Counted from the first letter of the stretch, positions 1-9,945 are shown. The stretch: 64,000 nt of DNA from Acetobacterium woodii DSM 1030 (GCF_000247605.1 NC_016894.1:3027732-3091731), one strand, 5' to 3'. Numbers and translations are program-made. The notes: generated from the sequence alone by a model not told the origin.

Positions 1-253
1 TATCAAAACTACCCTTGGGTCCAATCACTTTAACCATTTCTTTTGCCGCATATTGACCAGGTTGTTTTAAATCTTTTATATTTGTCAGTTCATGACCTTT
101 TCCAAATAGCGTTTCAATATCTTCTTTTGAAAGATGAATGTGTTTATTAGAAATTCCTAACACAACACGGTTTGGATTATCTTTTTCACTTATTAGTTTT
201 TTTACTGTATTGATTACGATTTGTTCGATAACTTTTTTTTCGTCTTCGTTCAT
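1..253 (-). CDS. pduL: PduL phosphate propanoyltransferase, N-terminal part, cut by window edge
   Basis: Translating the minus strand from the ATG at 251-253 gives an open frame that runs off the left edge (84 codons). The visible part has an amphipathic N-terminal helix (residues 1-20), the kind of tail that targets enzymes into microcompartments, then the PduL signature with the zinc-ligand motif SNKHIHLS (about residues 36-43) and the stretch LFGKGHELTNIKDLKQPGQY. The family moves the acyl group of propionyl-CoA to phosphate inside the shell and recycles CoA. It follows the PduK-like shell gene by 56 bp and belongs to the same leftward operon. The family call is firm; the C-terminal zinc-binding half is outside the window. 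Confidence 0.9.
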   Translation of the reverse strand, partial: MNEDEKKVIEQIVINTVKKLISEKDNPNRVVLGISNKHIHLSKEDIETLFGKGHELTNIKDLKQPGQYAAKEMVKVIGPKGSFD

Positions 254-309
254 ATTTACACCTTTTCTTCAAAAGATCATATCTGTCTGAATCCATCAAA
301 AGATCTTAG

Positions 310-672
310 TTATTCTTCTGTTGTAACTTCATTTGTTTCTTCACTGTCTGTTTCGACTTTTGGTTCTTCCGGTTGTATAAAGCCTACCGTTTGACGATTG
401 TAAATTAATTTTTCAATGCCTTCACTGGGTCGGGCAATCACTTTCGTTCCCCACACCCCACGACCTTTAGCACAAGCCGCCGTAGCTGCATCAACTGCTG
501 CTTTAACAGCACCAATATCGCCCGCTACTTTAATCGTGGACATCCCGTCGCCTTTACACGGTTCATAACCAATCAGTCTTACATTTGCCGACTTAACTGC
601 CGCATCAGCAGCTTCAATAGCTGTGGCCAACCCAATAGCTTCGATTAGGCCAATGGCCTCTCTTCTATTCAA
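310..672 (-). CDS. BMC-domain shell protein, PduK-like, with acidic C-terminal tail
   Basis: A single BMC domain (residues 4-88, with AIGLIEAIGLATAIEAADA and the edge motif [16 protein letters not shown]) forms hexameric tiles of the microcompartment shell. After the domain comes a tail of about 30 residues rich in Glu and Thr. Salmonella PduK also has a C-terminal extension in this operon position, but its iron-sulfur cysteines are absent here, so the tail does something else or nothing. The gene lies 11 bp after pduH and before pduL. The BMC fold is certain; the PduK name rests on position and the extension only. Confidence 0.85.
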   Translation of the reverse strand: MNRREAIGLIEAIGLATAIEAADAAVKSANVRLIGYEPCKGDGMSTIKVAGDIGAVKAAVDAATAACAKGRGVWGTKVIARPSEGIEKLIYNRQTVGFIQPEEPKVETDSEETNEVTTEE

Positions 673-683
673 ATCAACCCTCC

Positions 684-1067
684 TTATGACAGTTCTGTAT
701 TATCAAGATTTTTAAAAGGCATTTTTTTAACTAATCGTGCCGCATTACTACCGATCGCTCGTAGTGTCATTTCATCACTGTATGAAGGAATGGTAAAAAT
801 CGGCTGATCCTCTTTTAATTTGATATAATGGAGAACCACTTCTTTTTCAGTAATCCCAATGCCAACACCTAAGTGTGATAATTCAGCGCCTCTAAAAGCT
901 AACTCGACCGGATTGGCTTCATCCATTTCTTCAATCGAAAACGGAACACCTTCTTCTTCAATCCCATGTAATACTTCGTCAACGACCTTTTGATACGTAA
1001 TATTTTTTCCATGAATAATTTTAATTTCTGGTTTTGGAGCATCAAAATCCATTCGCATGTTATTCAC
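684..1067 (-). CDS. pduH: Diol dehydratase reactivase small subunit PduH
   Basis: A 127-aa protein of the DdrB/PduH family. It pairs with PduG to release damaged cobalamin from inactivated diol dehydratase in an ATP-dependent exchange. The family pattern is seen in IIHGKN near the N terminus, the central EEEGVPFSIEE, and the LSHLGVGIGI stretch shared with the medium dehydratase subunit. The frame overlaps the end of pduG by 8 bp. The GTG at 1067 and ATGs at 1058 and 1052 are all possible starts and no Shine-Dalgarno site clearly decides between them. Confidence 0.88.
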   Translation of the reverse strand: MNNMRMDFDAPKPEIKIIHGKNITYQKVVDEVLHGIEEEGVPFSIEEMDEANPVELAFRGAELSHLGVGIGITEKEVVLHYIKLKEDQPIFTIPSYSDEMTLRAIGSNAARLVKKMPFKNLDNTELS

Positions 1068-2874
1068 ACTTTCCGTAAGCCAAAACCAAACCTGTGGCTA
1101 CCGCGTTACGTGGACCCTCAACTCCTCTAATATTAGCCCGCCCTGAAACAATACTATATTTAGCTAAAGCATCCGTTACTAATTGCGGAATTTCGAAATC
1201 AAGTGCTGATCCGCCAACTAATGTAACAAATTCGATATCACGTACGTTTCCGGTGGGACTAACTCGTTCTAATGAACGCAGGGCATTTACAACAAATACT
1301 TTTGTTTTTGCTTCTCGTCGGATTGCGCGAATACGCTCAAGCGAATAATTACCCGGCATGGGTATCATTCCATTTGGTGTCAAAATGACTACCCGTGCAA
1401 ACGTTCTGGGATCAAGTGGCTTATCAAAAAATTGAACGGTTCCATCTTCATGACGAATATGGAATAAACTTTCAACCTTCGCTAACGGGTATTTTTTGAT
1501 GTCTTCCGCCAGAGCCATGTTGTCATATCCTAGTTCCGATGCGATTAGCAACGTGACCATATTCCCGGCCCCTGCTAAATGGATGGACTTAATTTCACCC
1601 GCCTTGTTAATAATCGCTGCATCTGTCGATCCGGCACCCATATCAATAATAGCTAAAGGTGTGTTGCTGCCTGGTGTTGTCAACGCGCCGCGAATAGCCA
1701 TATCAGCTTCAACGCCGCCAACTTCTACTTTTACACCCAGTTCAGCTTCCAATTCATGCGCAATCATATTCATCTGCAATTTATCGGCTTTAACCATGGC
1801 CGCAATTCCGACAGCATTTTCCATCGAAAATTCTTCGGCAATCCCGCCTTTAACCGTTTGTGGTACAAATGTATCAACAGCTAATAAATCCTGAATTTTA
1901 ATTGCACTTGGTAGTTGATCGGTCAGGTTTGACATCACCTGTCGCACCTTCTCAAGCATTCCGCCAGCATTTGTACCGGCTTCACCTTTGATATCTTCGA
2001 TCGGTGCTACGGTGCGTATTGCTTCCATAATTTTTTCAGCACCATCATCGACATTAACTTGAGCTCTTTTGTTTATCCCTTGAATAATGATTTGACCAGC
2101 TGGAATTTTTCTTTCTTTAACATCTCCTGCCGGAGTTTTGATCACAACGGCTGAACGATTTCCAATGAGTGCCCGTGAAACAGGGACCACTTGTTTTGTC
2201 TCATCAGAGGTTAAATCAAAGACGGTTGCAATTCCGTATGGGTTCGATAATTGTTCTACTACCGTCCCCGGTGCGGCAACCTCAATGGCCGCACGCATGT
2301 TGATCGGCACCTTTTCAATCAGCGATACTTCATCAACAATTGGTATTTTTTTGACAAGTCGATTATTAATTAAAACGCCATCATCACGTTGGACAATGGC
2401 TCCATTAATAAATATACCGTTATTAACAGCATGGTTAATAATCCGAGAAGAATCATCAAAATCTACTTCTCTGGGAATAACAACGATAACTGATTCGCCT
2501 TTATCACAATTATTAACTTCTCTTATGTCTACGGTCACACCCACACCGATCCCCAATCCCCCTGGTGTAGAGGGATTGTGACCGATCATGGTTGATTCCG
2601 TAATAATTGTTTCCGTGATTGTTTCCATCGCTACGTCTCCAATAACCGGAGCCGCTTCATTGATTCGGATTAAATCAACATTTTCTACGGTTAAACCTGC
2701 TTTTTCAAGGGCTTGTTTGAGAGAGGCAAAAACTCCATGAATATTTTGGCGTGTTCCTTTCATTCCCGTTGTATTAACAATACCACTACAAAGAAATTCA
2801 GGCTTTCCATCGACATATCGGGCCAGCGCTGTTTCAGTACTGGCATTCCCAATATCTATTCCTGCAATAATCAT
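1060..2874 (-). CDS. pduG: Diol dehydratase reactivase large subunit PduG
   Basis: A 604-aa DdrA/PduG homologue of usual length. It is the actin/Hsp70-like ATPase subunit that, with PduH, swaps inactive cobalamin out of the diol dehydratase. The N terminus MIIAGIDIGNASTE is the phosphate-binding loop of this ATPase fold, and a second phosphate motif, IIDMGAGSTDAAI, lies near residue 415. The ATG at 2874 follows GGGAGG at a good distance. It sits 36 bp after pduE and overlaps pduH, so the reactivase subunits are translationally coupled. Confidence 0.95.
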   Translation of the reverse strand: MIIAGIDIGNASTETALARYVDGKPEFLCSGIVNTTGMKGTRQNIHGVFASLKQALEKAGLTVENVDLIRINEAAPVIGDVAMETITETIITESTMIGHNPSTPGGLGIGVGVTVDIREVNNCDKGESVIVVIPREVDFDDSSRIINHAVNNGIFINGAIVQRDDGVLINNRLVKKIPIVDEVSLIEKVPINMRAAIEVAAPGTVVEQLSNPYGIATVFDLTSDETKQVVPVSRALIGNRSAVVIKTPAGDVKERKIPAGQIIIQGINKRAQVNVDDGAEKIMEAIRTVAPIEDIKGEAGTNAGGMLEKVRQVMSNLTDQLPSAIKIQDLLAVDTFVPQTVKGGIAEEFSMENAVGIAAMVKADKLQMNMIAHELEAELGVKVEVGGVEADMAIRGALTTPGSNTPLAIIDMGAGSTDAAIINKAGEIKSIHLAGAGNMVTLLIASELGYDNMALAEDIKKYPLAKVESLFHIRHEDGTVQFFDKPLDPRTFARVVILTPNGMIPMPGNYSLERIRAIRREAKTKVFVVNALRSLERVSPTGNVRDIEFVTLVGGSALDFEIPQLVTDALAKYSIVSGRANIRGVEGPRNAVATGLVLAYGKCE

Positions 2875-2910
2875 ACATGAGTCCTCCCAACATTTCCTAA
2901 AATGCTAATT

Positions 2911-3414
2911 TTATAAGAATTCTTTTGATCGCTTTCTGTTATAATACACTTCTGCTGCTTCTGCTACTAAAGAAGCTGAAATTGGAGCATTGTACTGATT
3001 TTTAAGTTCAGCAGCAATTGCCAATAATTCTTCTTTCGTTGATTTGTATGGTCGAAGCGCATTGTAAATTTCTAATAAACGGGCATCCGGAACTGCAATT
3101 AGTTCGGCTGCTCTTCTTAAATTTCTAGCAAATGCATCACGTTTTACAGATTCAGCAACCTGAGCTTGTAACTCAAGTGTTTCTGGTCTGATTCGTAAAT
3201 CTTCAGGTGATAATTCACCAGCTAATAATTTATCTAAGGTTAACTCTTTATATGCTTTTCCGGTAGCGGAGAAGATCAGTTCCGGTCTTTTATCTCCGAT
3301 TGGATAATCAGCTTTCGTAACGGTTCCGCAAGCTGCTGGAGCTGGAGCTGCAGCGGTACTCATAGAACTCATAACTTGTTTAACGATTTGTTCCAACATT
3401 TGTTCTTGTGTCAT
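2911..3414 (-). CDS. pduE: Propanediol dehydratase small subunit PduE
   Basis: A 167-aa small subunit of coenzyme B12-dependent propanediol dehydratase, which turns 1,2-propanediol into propionaldehyde. The N-terminal 20 residues form an amphipathic helix followed by a short Ala/Pro linker, a typical encapsulation tag, and the conserved DYPIGDKRPELIFSATGK segment follows near residue 36. I chose the ATG at 3414 because GGAGGTGACC lies just upstream; an in-frame GTG 15 bases earlier overlaps that site. It directly follows pduD. Confidence 0.93.
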   Translation of the reverse strand: MTQEQMLEQIVKQVMSSMSTAAAPAPAACGTVTKADYPIGDKRPELIFSATGKAYKELTLDKLLAGELSPEDLRIRPETLELQAQVAESVKRDAFARNLRRAAELIAVPDARLLEIYNALRPYKSTKEELLAIAAELKNQYNAPISASLVAEAAEVYYNRKRSKEFL

Positions 3415-3429
3415 TCTGGTCACCTCCAC

Positions 3430-4098
3430 TTATACAAACGAAACTTGTTGTTCGACGGCTTTTTTACCGGCTTCAACATGTTCAGTTTCTTTAATATGTA
3501 ATAGGGCTGCTTTTGCCTGGTAAGCTGGACGAGCCATCTGGTCGTTTCTTACCGGAACTGGTGCCGGGCTTTCGCCTTTAGCATATTTAGCAGCGTTTTT
3601 CCCAATCATTCGGTATGTTTCTAAATCGATCAATGGTGCTTGAGAAAATAATTCTAAGTTACTTAATTGTGGTAAATCTTTTTGATGAATCAGAGAAGTA
3701 CCTTTTGACTGTAAGCCAATGCCGATCCCTGATCCTGAAAGTTTAGCAGCAGTATGACCGCACACAGCGACATCAGAACTTCGGTAAATTTTAATAACAC
3801 GAGCTTTTAAGCCTTCTTCTTCAATACCGGCGATAATTTCTTTAAGTACTTTATCATGTGGAAGACCGATAATCGTTTCATGTTGTGATTCAGCAAAAGC
3901 AGGTGCTAAACCAATCACAACTTCATCACTAGCCATACCTTGTTTTGCTTCCCCGATTGGCGTTAACTTAACAGCCCCGGCAGCAGCGGCAGCTGGTGCT
4001 GCTGATGCTGGTGCAGCTGGTGCTGCTGGCGCAGCGCCAGTCATTTCTTTTAAAACGTCTTCGATAATGCTTTTTAACATTTGTTCGTTTATAGCCAT
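3430..4098 (-). CDS. pduD: Propanediol dehydratase medium subunit PduD
   Basis: A 222-aa medium subunit of the B12-dependent diol dehydratase. The first 18 residues, [18 protein letters not shown], match the known PduD encapsulation peptide that binds the inner face of the shell. An unusually long Ala/Pro linker (about 25 residues) follows, then the catalytic-subunit body with [11 protein letters not shown] and [16 protein letters not shown]. The ATG at 4098 has AAGGGGTG upstream; an in-frame extension to 4176 overlaps pduC and is unlikely. It lies 16 bp after pduC. Confidence 0.95.
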   Translation of the reverse strand: MAINEQMLKSIIEDVLKEMTGAAPAAPAAPASAAPAAAAAGAVKLTPIGEAKQGMASDEVVIGLAPAFAESQHETIIGLPHDKVLKEIIAGIEEEGLKARVIKIYRSSDVAVCGHTAAKLSGSGIGIGLQSKGTSLIHQKDLPQLSNLELFSQAPLIDLETYRMIGKNAAKYAKGESPAPVPVRNDQMARPAYQAKAALLHIKETEHVEAGKKAVEQQVSFV

Positions 4099-4114
4099 TT
4101 CTTTACACCCCTTC

Positions 4115-5782
4115 CTATATGCTTGCTGGGTCAATAGCCCATGGAATATCCTGGATTTGTGCCCATCTTTCATCACTGATTACATAACCAGTTTTTACTC
4201 CATGATAAGTATTTGGATAATTTACTGCTGAAATACATTCCCATGAAGAGCTTAATTTAGAAGCAGTGTGTAAGTAATCCCCAGCACATTTCTGTAACTG
4301 AATATTAAAGATCGATTCTGCAACATCTCTCATGCCACCACGATCTAATGCTTTAATAAAGTCAACTGCAGTTGCGCCACGACCCATTAAATCTTCTACA
4401 GATTTTAAGTCAGCGACAACATCACGGTCAGGCATATCCTGAGATCCGCGAGCATATGTTGCTGCTTCAACTTCAGCGTCAGTGATTTCTGTTAAGCCCA
4501 GTTCTTTAAATAAGATCTGCATTGCACGAGCACCTTTAGCACGAGCAGTTACAACCGTGTCTTCATCGGCAGGTTGTAGACCAGCATCGATTTTCAAGTC
4601 ACGTTGGATAACATTCCAATCATCATAATCATCAGCATCCCAGTTAGAGCCTGCAAACATATTATCGTAATTAGGTGTAGCAGAGTAACCAGAACAGATG
4701 TAGTCAGTTCCTGGTACCATTTGCATTAATGAACGAGCAACTCGTCGTAAGTCAGAGTGAGTGAAGGTCTGGTCATTAGAAGAAGCACACTCTAAATCGA
4801 GGCATGCTGCCAATAAGTTTTCAGCTAATACTTCGCGGATACCACCTGGTACACCAGCTGGAACACCAATACAAGAAACAGAACCATTTTGGCTTCCTTG
4901 TACGCCGGCACCCTTTGTGATGTATAAGCATCGAGCTTCAAGATAAAGCATTGATTTACCTTCAGCATAACCCATTTGTACTTCTGATCCGGAACCAGAT
5001 GTAAAACGCATTTTCAAACCACGGGAAGCGTAGCTTGAAGCTAAGAAAGCTTTTGAGTAAGGTGTATCATCACCATCCATGAAAACTGGTTCGGTACCAT
5101 ATACCGAAATAGTTTCAGCATAAGCGGTGTAACCTTTCATACCAAGGTCAAGTTCGGTCGCTTCTTCAACCGCACATTGGGTTAAGATCCCGGGGCGGCC
5201 AACATTTGCGCCGACCATGATAGCAAGTGCGTTAAATGGTGCATAACGGCCAATACCTACGGTTGTTTCCATTTCATCAAATCCACGGATTGCAGCTTCT
5301 GCAGCATCAGCAGCGATTTGAACCATGTTATCTTTTACGTTAGTAACGTGACATTGGTTAGAAGGCATTAAACGAGCTCGCATTTTACTTTGAGCCATCA
5401 TCATTTCTAATACTGTCATATGACCAAGTACTTCGGTAATTTTAGCCGGAGTGATTGATGTCGTAATATCGACAACAACATCTCTTGGTACATTAATATC
5501 AACAAGCATATTGGCAATTTTTAACGAATCCATTGCCATATATTCTTGGGCTTTATCTAAACGAATTGCGTAGTTAGCGATAAATGTATCAAGCATATCA
5601 AATTCAGCTCGTTTTTTACCATCTAATTCGACTACAACACCATTTTCAACGATCAAACTAGGAACCGGGTCCCCAGGGCTGTTCATTGCAATTAGACCTA
5701 CTTCTGGCCATTCTTTAACGAAACCATCCTTTTTAATTGGACGAGCTGCTAAAGCTTCAAATCTTTTTGACTTCATCGTCAT
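4115..5782 (-). CDS. pduC: Propanediol dehydratase large subunit PduC
   Basis: A 555-aa large subunit of the B12-dependent diol/glycerol dehydratase, holding the substrate-binding TIM barrel. It is full length for the family and starts [19 protein letters not shown] after two alternative initiator Met codons. Family blocks such as [27 protein letters not shown] and [20 protein letters not shown] are intact. GGAGG precedes the start. As in other pdu operons it follows the shell genes pduA and pduB and leads pduD and pduE. Confidence 0.97.
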   Translation of the reverse strand: MTMKSKRFEALAARPIKKDGFVKEWPEVGLIAMNSPGDPVPSLIVENGVVVELDGKKRAEFDMLDTFIANYAIRLDKAQEYMAMDSLKIANMLVDINVPRDVVVDITTSITPAKITEVLGHMTVLEMMMAQSKMRARLMPSNQCHVTNVKDNMVQIAADAAEAAIRGFDEMETTVGIGRYAPFNALAIMVGANVGRPGILTQCAVEEATELDLGMKGYTAYAETISVYGTEPVFMDGDDTPYSKAFLASSYASRGLKMRFTSGSGSEVQMGYAEGKSMLYLEARCLYITKGAGVQGSQNGSVSCIGVPAGVPGGIREVLAENLLAACLDLECASSNDQTFTHSDLRRVARSLMQMVPGTDYICSGYSATPNYDNMFAGSNWDADDYDDWNVIQRDLKIDAGLQPADEDTVVTARAKGARAMQILFKELGLTEITDAEVEAATYARGSQDMPDRDVVADLKSVEDLMGRGATAVDFIKALDRGGMRDVAESIFNIQLQKCAGDYLHTASKLSSSWECISAVNYPNTYHGVKTGYVISDERWAQIQDIPWAIDPASI

Positions 5783-5820
5783 TATTCCTCCTTCTTTCTT
5801 AGAAAACTAACAACCGCTAC

Positions 5821-6606
5821 TTAAATATAAGGAGTTGTAGTAGATGGGCAAGGACCGCCAAGAGCTTCTAAAGCTTGTTTTCCAACTTCTCTAGCAGCAT
5901 AAACGGCTTGACGAACTGCACCAGCGTCTCCAGAAATGAAGATCATTGATTCATTCGAGTATTTAGTACCACCATTATCAGGTGAAGCATAACCAATAAG
6001 TTCTACATTAGCAGCTTTTAAAGCAGCATCAGACATCAATACACCAATACCGGCTGGAGCACCAACAATGATTGCGAAAGCTTTTCCGATTGGAGCACCT
6101 AAAGCCATGTTACAAGCAAAACTTGCACGGGCCGTATATTGGAATTCCAAATGACCAGATGCGTTTCCATATACATCTCCGAAGGTTCTGTTTAAGTCGT
6201 TAAGAGCAACTTCAACAGCTCGTTTTGCATCAGATACATCTTCTGCACCAAAGATAATTAAAGAACCATGACCTGCGCCACCTTCAGTATCTCTTGCCAG
6301 TTCACAAGAAACTACTTCGCAATTAGTCGCTTTTACGGCTTCATCAGCTGCGAAAATCTGAGGACCTGCACCTGTTCGAGCGGAAAGAATACCGATTGAT
6401 CTGTATTTAGGATCAATTTTCATTGCTTCATGTAAAGATCTGTCCACGTTTGCAATAACAAAACCAATACTGTTACCAACAGCTGTTCCTACAAATTCGG
6501 TCAGTCCGCATACACCGGTTGCCGCGGCTACTGAGCCAGTTTCTTCAACTTCACTCATTTTTTTCATAACTTCTTCCATCAACTTGTTCATTAAATCATC
6601 TTTCAT
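5821..6606 (-). CDS. pduB: Trimeric shell protein PduB (tandem BMC domains)
   Basis: A 261-aa protein with two fused BMC domains (about residues 45-145 and 150-250), forming pseudo-hexameric trimers, a major shell building block. The second domain ends with the usual SGDAGAVRQAVYAAREVG motif. The first 40 residues form a charged helical lead (MKDDLMNKLMEEVMKKM) typical of full-length PduB, which anchors the shell to cargo. It starts 29 bp after pduA and has a strong ribosome binding site. Confidence 0.95.
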   Translation of the reverse strand: MKDDLMNKLMEEVMKKMSEVEETGSVAAATGVCGLTEFVGTAVGNSIGFVIANVDRSLHEAMKIDPKYRSIGILSARTGAGPQIFAADEAVKATNCEVVSCELARDTEGGAGHGSLIIFGAEDVSDAKRAVEVALNDLNRTFGDVYGNASGHLEFQYTARASFACNMALGAPIGKAFAIIVGAPAGIGVLMSDAALKAANVELIGYASPDNGGTKYSNESMIFISGDAGAVRQAVYAAREVGKQALEALGGPCPSTTTPYI

Positions 6607-6635
6607 TAATTTACACCTCCGTAATTATTAAAATA

Positions 6636-6911
6636 TTATAGACTAGGTAAAATTTTCTCCACATCACCGTGTGGTCTTGGGATTACGTGTACTGAAACAA
6701 CTTGTCCAACTTTGTCAGCTGCTGCAGCACCTGCATCAACTGCAGCTTTAACTGCTCCAACATCACCACGAACCATTACAGTTACTAATCCAGAACCGAT
6801 TTTTTCGTAGCCCATTAATGATACATTTGCCGATTTTACCATTGCATCTGCTGCTTCAATAGCAGCAACCAGACCTTTAGTTTCAATCATGCCTAAAGCT
6901 TCGTTTGTCAT
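6636..6911 (-). CDS. pduA: Hexameric shell protein PduA
   Basis: A 91-aa single BMC-domain protein, the canonical size of PduA/PduJ. It begins [20 protein letters not shown] and has the shell-edge motif [16 protein letters not shown]; such hexamers tile the facets and their pores pass propanediol. It is the first gene of the operon, with AAGGAGG upstream of the ATG and a promoter-like pair about 43 bases farther up. PduJ is equally possible by sequence; the first-gene position favours PduA. Confidence 0.93.
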   Translation of the reverse strand: MTNEALGMIETKGLVAAIEAADAMVKSANVSLMGYEKIGSGLVTVMVRGDVGAVKAAVDAGAAAADKVGQVVSVHVIPRPHGDVEKILPSL

Positions 6912-6953
6912 AAGCTCTATCCTCCTTAATTACAAGATTTTATTACTGAACTA

Positions 6954-6982
6954 ACTATATTTTAATTCAAAGGCTATGGTAA
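6954..6982 (-). promoter_or_regulatory. Probable pdu operon promoter
   Basis: On the minus strand TTACCA (6977-6982) and TATAGT (6954-6959) are 17 bases apart, just upstream of pduA. The match to the sigma-A consensus is partial, fitting a promoter that needs the response regulator encoded upstream. The region from here to 7137 contains no gene and may hold the activator sites. Confidence 0.5.
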
Positions 6983-7136
6983 TTACTTGTGCTATTCTTA
7001 TAAAATTATTGTTTGTTTCTTAAAACCACCTTGAAAACCTTTTACTAACGCTGTTTTTTGTCTCTATCCATAAAAACATAGTGTAATATTTTGTCTAATA
7101 CCTGTACTTTAAAATCACATTTCTAATTCTAACGTA

Positions 7137-7180
7137 TAAAAAGAACAGGTTAACCCTAAGGTTTTCCTGTTCTGCTTTTT
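7137..7180 (-). terminator. Terminator of the pdu regulator operon
   Basis: GAACAGG (7143-7149) pairs with CCTGTTC (7166-7172) and an inner AACC/GGTT step; on the minus strand a run of T follows. It lies between the response-regulator stop and the pdu promoter, so the regulator and structural operons look separately transcribed. Confidence 0.7.
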
Positions 7181-7202
7181 TGACTATTTTTTTAGTTTTA
7201 TG

Positions 7203-8318
7203 CTAAGAAACTTCACGCTGTTTTTCCTGATATTTTTCATCGCTGACGTGGTTGTTTCCGGTCTGTTCTTCTTCCAACGCAATCCCACGACGCTCTTTTC
7301 GATATTCGGTCGGGGTCATCCCGGTACTCTTCTTAAATACCTTGCTGAAATAATTTGGTTCATGATAAGAAAGATCTAAAGCAATGTTAATGATTGGTAC
7401 ATCGGTATTGGCCAACATATCCTTGGCAATTTCAATTTTACGCTCAGTCAAATAAGTTACAAAATTTACACCGGTTTCCTTTTTGAAAATCTTACTCAGG
7501 TAATATGAGCTCATATTTGCATATTCACCAACCTGATCAAGTGAAATATCTTTATAACAGTTGCGGTCAATATAATTAAGAATGTCTTCAATATTATTTT
7601 TTCGCGTTTCTTTATTGTCAAGCATCCGATCAAAAACCTTGTCAATTGTTTTCATAATCTCAATTTTTAAATCATAGCGATTTTTATAACCATTAACAAA
7701 TTGCATATTCGTATGTGAACATAAAGGGCTATTTAACTCGTAACCGCACATATCCTGAGTTACAATATTTAGTTCTTCCATAAAATGTCTGATTTCTGCT
7801 TGGACTGACATGATATCGAATGTATGATAGTCATAAATCATATCTAAATAGCTAATCAAAGCCGCTCTGGCATCACTATATTTTTTCTGAATAATTGCAA
7901 AAATTACCTCATTCATTTTTTCATCAAACCGTTCTTTGGCATTGTTCTTTAATGAAGCAATGCTTTGATTGATTGAATCCATCAGTTGTTGAGGTCTAAT
8001 TGGTTTCAAAAGAAAATCATCGACTCGTGCTTTAATCGCCTGATGAGCAAAATCGAATTCATTAAATGCGGTAATTAAAATAACCTTTTTTTCATGATCT
8101 TCCTTTTTCACCATCTTTAGAACATCAATCCCATTAATCTCTGGAATATTGATATCCAAAAGAATGATATCCGGATTCAGTCGACGAATTTCCTCAATCG
8201 CTACTAAACCAGAAGATGCTTCACCCACAACTTCGATATTTTCGCCATGCTGGCTCAAAATCAGTTTAATCGCTTCAATTTCTAAATGCTCGTCTTCAAC
8301 AATAAACAATTTGTACAT
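7203..8318 (-). CDS. AraC-type response regulator of the pdu locus (YesN-like)
   Basis: A 371-aa response regulator. Residues 1-120 are a receiver domain with the phospho-acceptor Asp55 in IILLDINIPEINGIDVL, followed by a helical linker and a C-terminal AraC-type double helix-turn-helix (about residues 250-350) with the family signature SYHEPNYFSKVFKKSTGMTP. It probably activates the pdu operon starting 290 bp downstream. It follows the sensor kinase gene by 2 bp, so both are one transcript. The target is inferred from position and from the PocR domain of its partner. Confidence 0.9.
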   Translation of the reverse strand: MYKLFIVEDEHLEIEAIKLILSQHGENIEVVGEASSGLVAIEEIRRLNPDIILLDINIPEINGIDVLKMVKKEDHEKKVILITAFNEFDFAHQAIKARVDDFLLKPIRPQQLMDSINQSIASLKNNAKERFDEKMNEVIFAIIQKKYSDARAALISYLDMIYDYHTFDIMSVQAEIRHFMEELNIVTQDMCGYELNSPLCSHTNMQFVNGYKNRYDLKIEIMKTIDKVFDRMLDNKETRKNNIEDILNYIDRNCYKDISLDQVGEYANMSSYYLSKIFKKETGVNFVTYLTERKIEIAKDMLANTDVPIINIALDLSYHEPNYFSKVFKKSTGMTPTEYRKERRGIALEEEQTGNNHVSDEKYQEKQREVS

Positions 8319-8320
8319 GA

Positions 8321-9574
8321 TTATAATCCCCTCCCGGCTAGAGATTTACGAGGTATCTTAATAGTTATTTCCGTACCTTTTTCTAGTTCGCTTTTTATTT
8401 CAACCCCATAATCAACGCCGTAATAATACATAAGCCGCTTATTTGCGTTATTTATTCCAATCCCCGTATTTTTTTCCCTTCCATCCGCTTCATAAGTACC
8501 ATCTAATATTTTATGGATACGATCATTAGGAATTCCTTTACCATCATCGGCAATTTTCAATATCACTATCTCTTTTAAAATCTCCGCGGTTATTCTGACT
8601 TCACCACCTTTTGCATTTGGTTCAATGGCATGAATAATAGCATTTTCGACAAAAGGTTGGACCGTCATAAATGGACATAATATGTCTTCAGCCATTTCGT
8701 CCACTTCCACCAAATAGTTTAGGCGATTGCCCAGCCGCATTTTTTGGATCGATAGATAATTTTGCACATGTTCCATTTCTTCTTTTAACGTAACGACATT
8801 ATTTTTTTCTTTTTTTAATGTATACCGCATCATATCCGAAAACGCATAAATCATTTCCTGGGTTTTATCGGCCCCTTCTAAAAGTGCCAAACGCCCAATC
8901 GTATTTAACACATTAAACAAAAAATGCGGGTTAATCTGTGCTTGAAGAGCCTTTAAGTCAGCTTCTTTAAGTGATGCTTCAACTTCACTTCGCAGTTTAA
9001 CTTCTTCCATCAATTCAAGATTTTTATTATGCAATTCTTCTTGGATAATATGAATCATCTGTTTTTCAACGAGATAATTGGCAATAGTGTATAAAAGATC
9101 CGCTGCGGCTCGTACCTGGGTCAATGTTGTTTTCAGCGTTTTATCATACAACTCTTTGATTTCAGGGTTTTTAGAAAAATCAATCAGCTCGTGGCTTGTT
9201 CCAAAAGGTAAGCGCTTCATTTCTGCTTCATCGATTTTTACCTGGCCCGCCATAATAGCTCCCAGATAATTACCTTTGACCATGATTGGAACCGCCAGGT
9301 CAACCAATCCTCCATGACAAATATAAATCGATGGTTTACCGGATCTTGCCGACTCAATCCCACCATGGGCATCTGATTGATAACAACAATCCCGATTGTT
9401 GCTATCTTTTCTGACACAATTACAGTATTCCGAAAAATTGCTGTATTCAGTAATTGGATTACCTTTGTAATCAACCGTAACCGCAGCAAGACCGGTGGCA
9501 TCTGAAAAAGAATCCTGTATTCTTTGTAGCACCTCGACGTCAATAATGTCAGTAATCTTTAATAAGACTCTCAT
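8321..9574 (-). CDS. PocR-domain sensor histidine kinase (YesM-like)
   Basis: A 417-aa kinase without visible membrane segments. Residues 5-165 match the PocR sensory domain, with the cysteine set C51, C53, C63, C64 and C86; in Salmonella PocR this domain senses propanediol. After a coiled segment (170-205) comes a LytS/YesM-type kinase core with the phosphorylated His217 in QINPHFLFN, then an ATPase domain with DDGKGIP and GIGINNANKRL. The likely role is cytosolic sensing of propanediol or a related diol and phosphorylation of the adjacent regulator. Salmonella PocR instead joins sensor and AraC domain in one protein. Confidence 0.9.
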   Translation of the reverse strand: MRVLLKITDIIDVEVLQRIQDSFSDATGLAAVTVDYKGNPITEYSNFSEYCNCVRKDSNNRDCCYQSDAHGGIESARSGKPSIYICHGGLVDLAVPIMVKGNYLGAIMAGQVKIDEAEMKRLPFGTSHELIDFSKNPEIKELYDKTLKTTLTQVRAAADLLYTIANYLVEKQMIHIIQEELHNKNLELMEEVKLRSEVEASLKEADLKALQAQINPHFLFNVLNTIGRLALLEGADKTQEMIYAFSDMMRYTLKKEKNNVVTLKEEMEHVQNYLSIQKMRLGNRLNYLVEVDEMAEDILCPFMTVQPFVENAIIHAIEPNAKGGEVRITAEILKEIVILKIADDGKGIPNDRIHKILDGTYEADGREKNTGIGINNANKRLMYYYGVDYGVEIKSELEKGTEITIKIPRKSLAGRGL

Positions 9575-9637
9575 AAAACAACCCCTTTAGACAATAATCC
9601 CATAATTCTTATTTCAAAATCGTTTTCCATTGAAAAT

Positions 9638-9646
9638 ATTATAACA
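9638..9646 (-). promoter_or_regulatory. Extended -10 of the pdu regulator operon
   Basis: On the minus strand TGTTATAAT fits an extended -10 element 64 bases before the kinase start. No good -35 is seen. A plus-strand tandem of TTGACATT with an 11-base period lies just upstream (about 9660-9685). The rest of 9690-9910 is very AT-rich and I see no gene in it. Confidence 0.4.
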
Positions 9647-9916
9647 CAAACAGGGATTTTTTGACATTATTTTTGACATTTTAGACTATTTTGCTGTGTA
9701 TCAGTATTATATTGCTTCGTTTTTTTGAATATATGCGTATTTTTGATAAAGCAGATATTTTCTTGACACCTCTTAATTAAACATTTCCGTATTTTATAGG
9801 TTGCAAGCAATATCACCGTTTTTTCTTAAATAACGCCTTTTAAACAGTATTTTTCCATTCAAAACATTGCTATCTATTAAAAATTTATTTTTTTCTGCTT
9901 TTTTTATAAAAAAACC

Positions 9917-9945
9917 TTGCAAAAAAAATGCCATTCTATTATACT
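9917..9945 (+). promoter_or_regulatory. tRNA-Ala promoter
   Basis: TTGCAA (9917-9922), 17 bases, TATACT (9940-9945), ending 28 bases before the tRNA. A good sigma-A type match in the right place. Confidence 0.65.

Noticed and set aside
1094-2581. Long plus-strand open frames opposite pduG
   Set aside because: They are antisense shadows of a fully conserved gene, with no ribosome site or family match.
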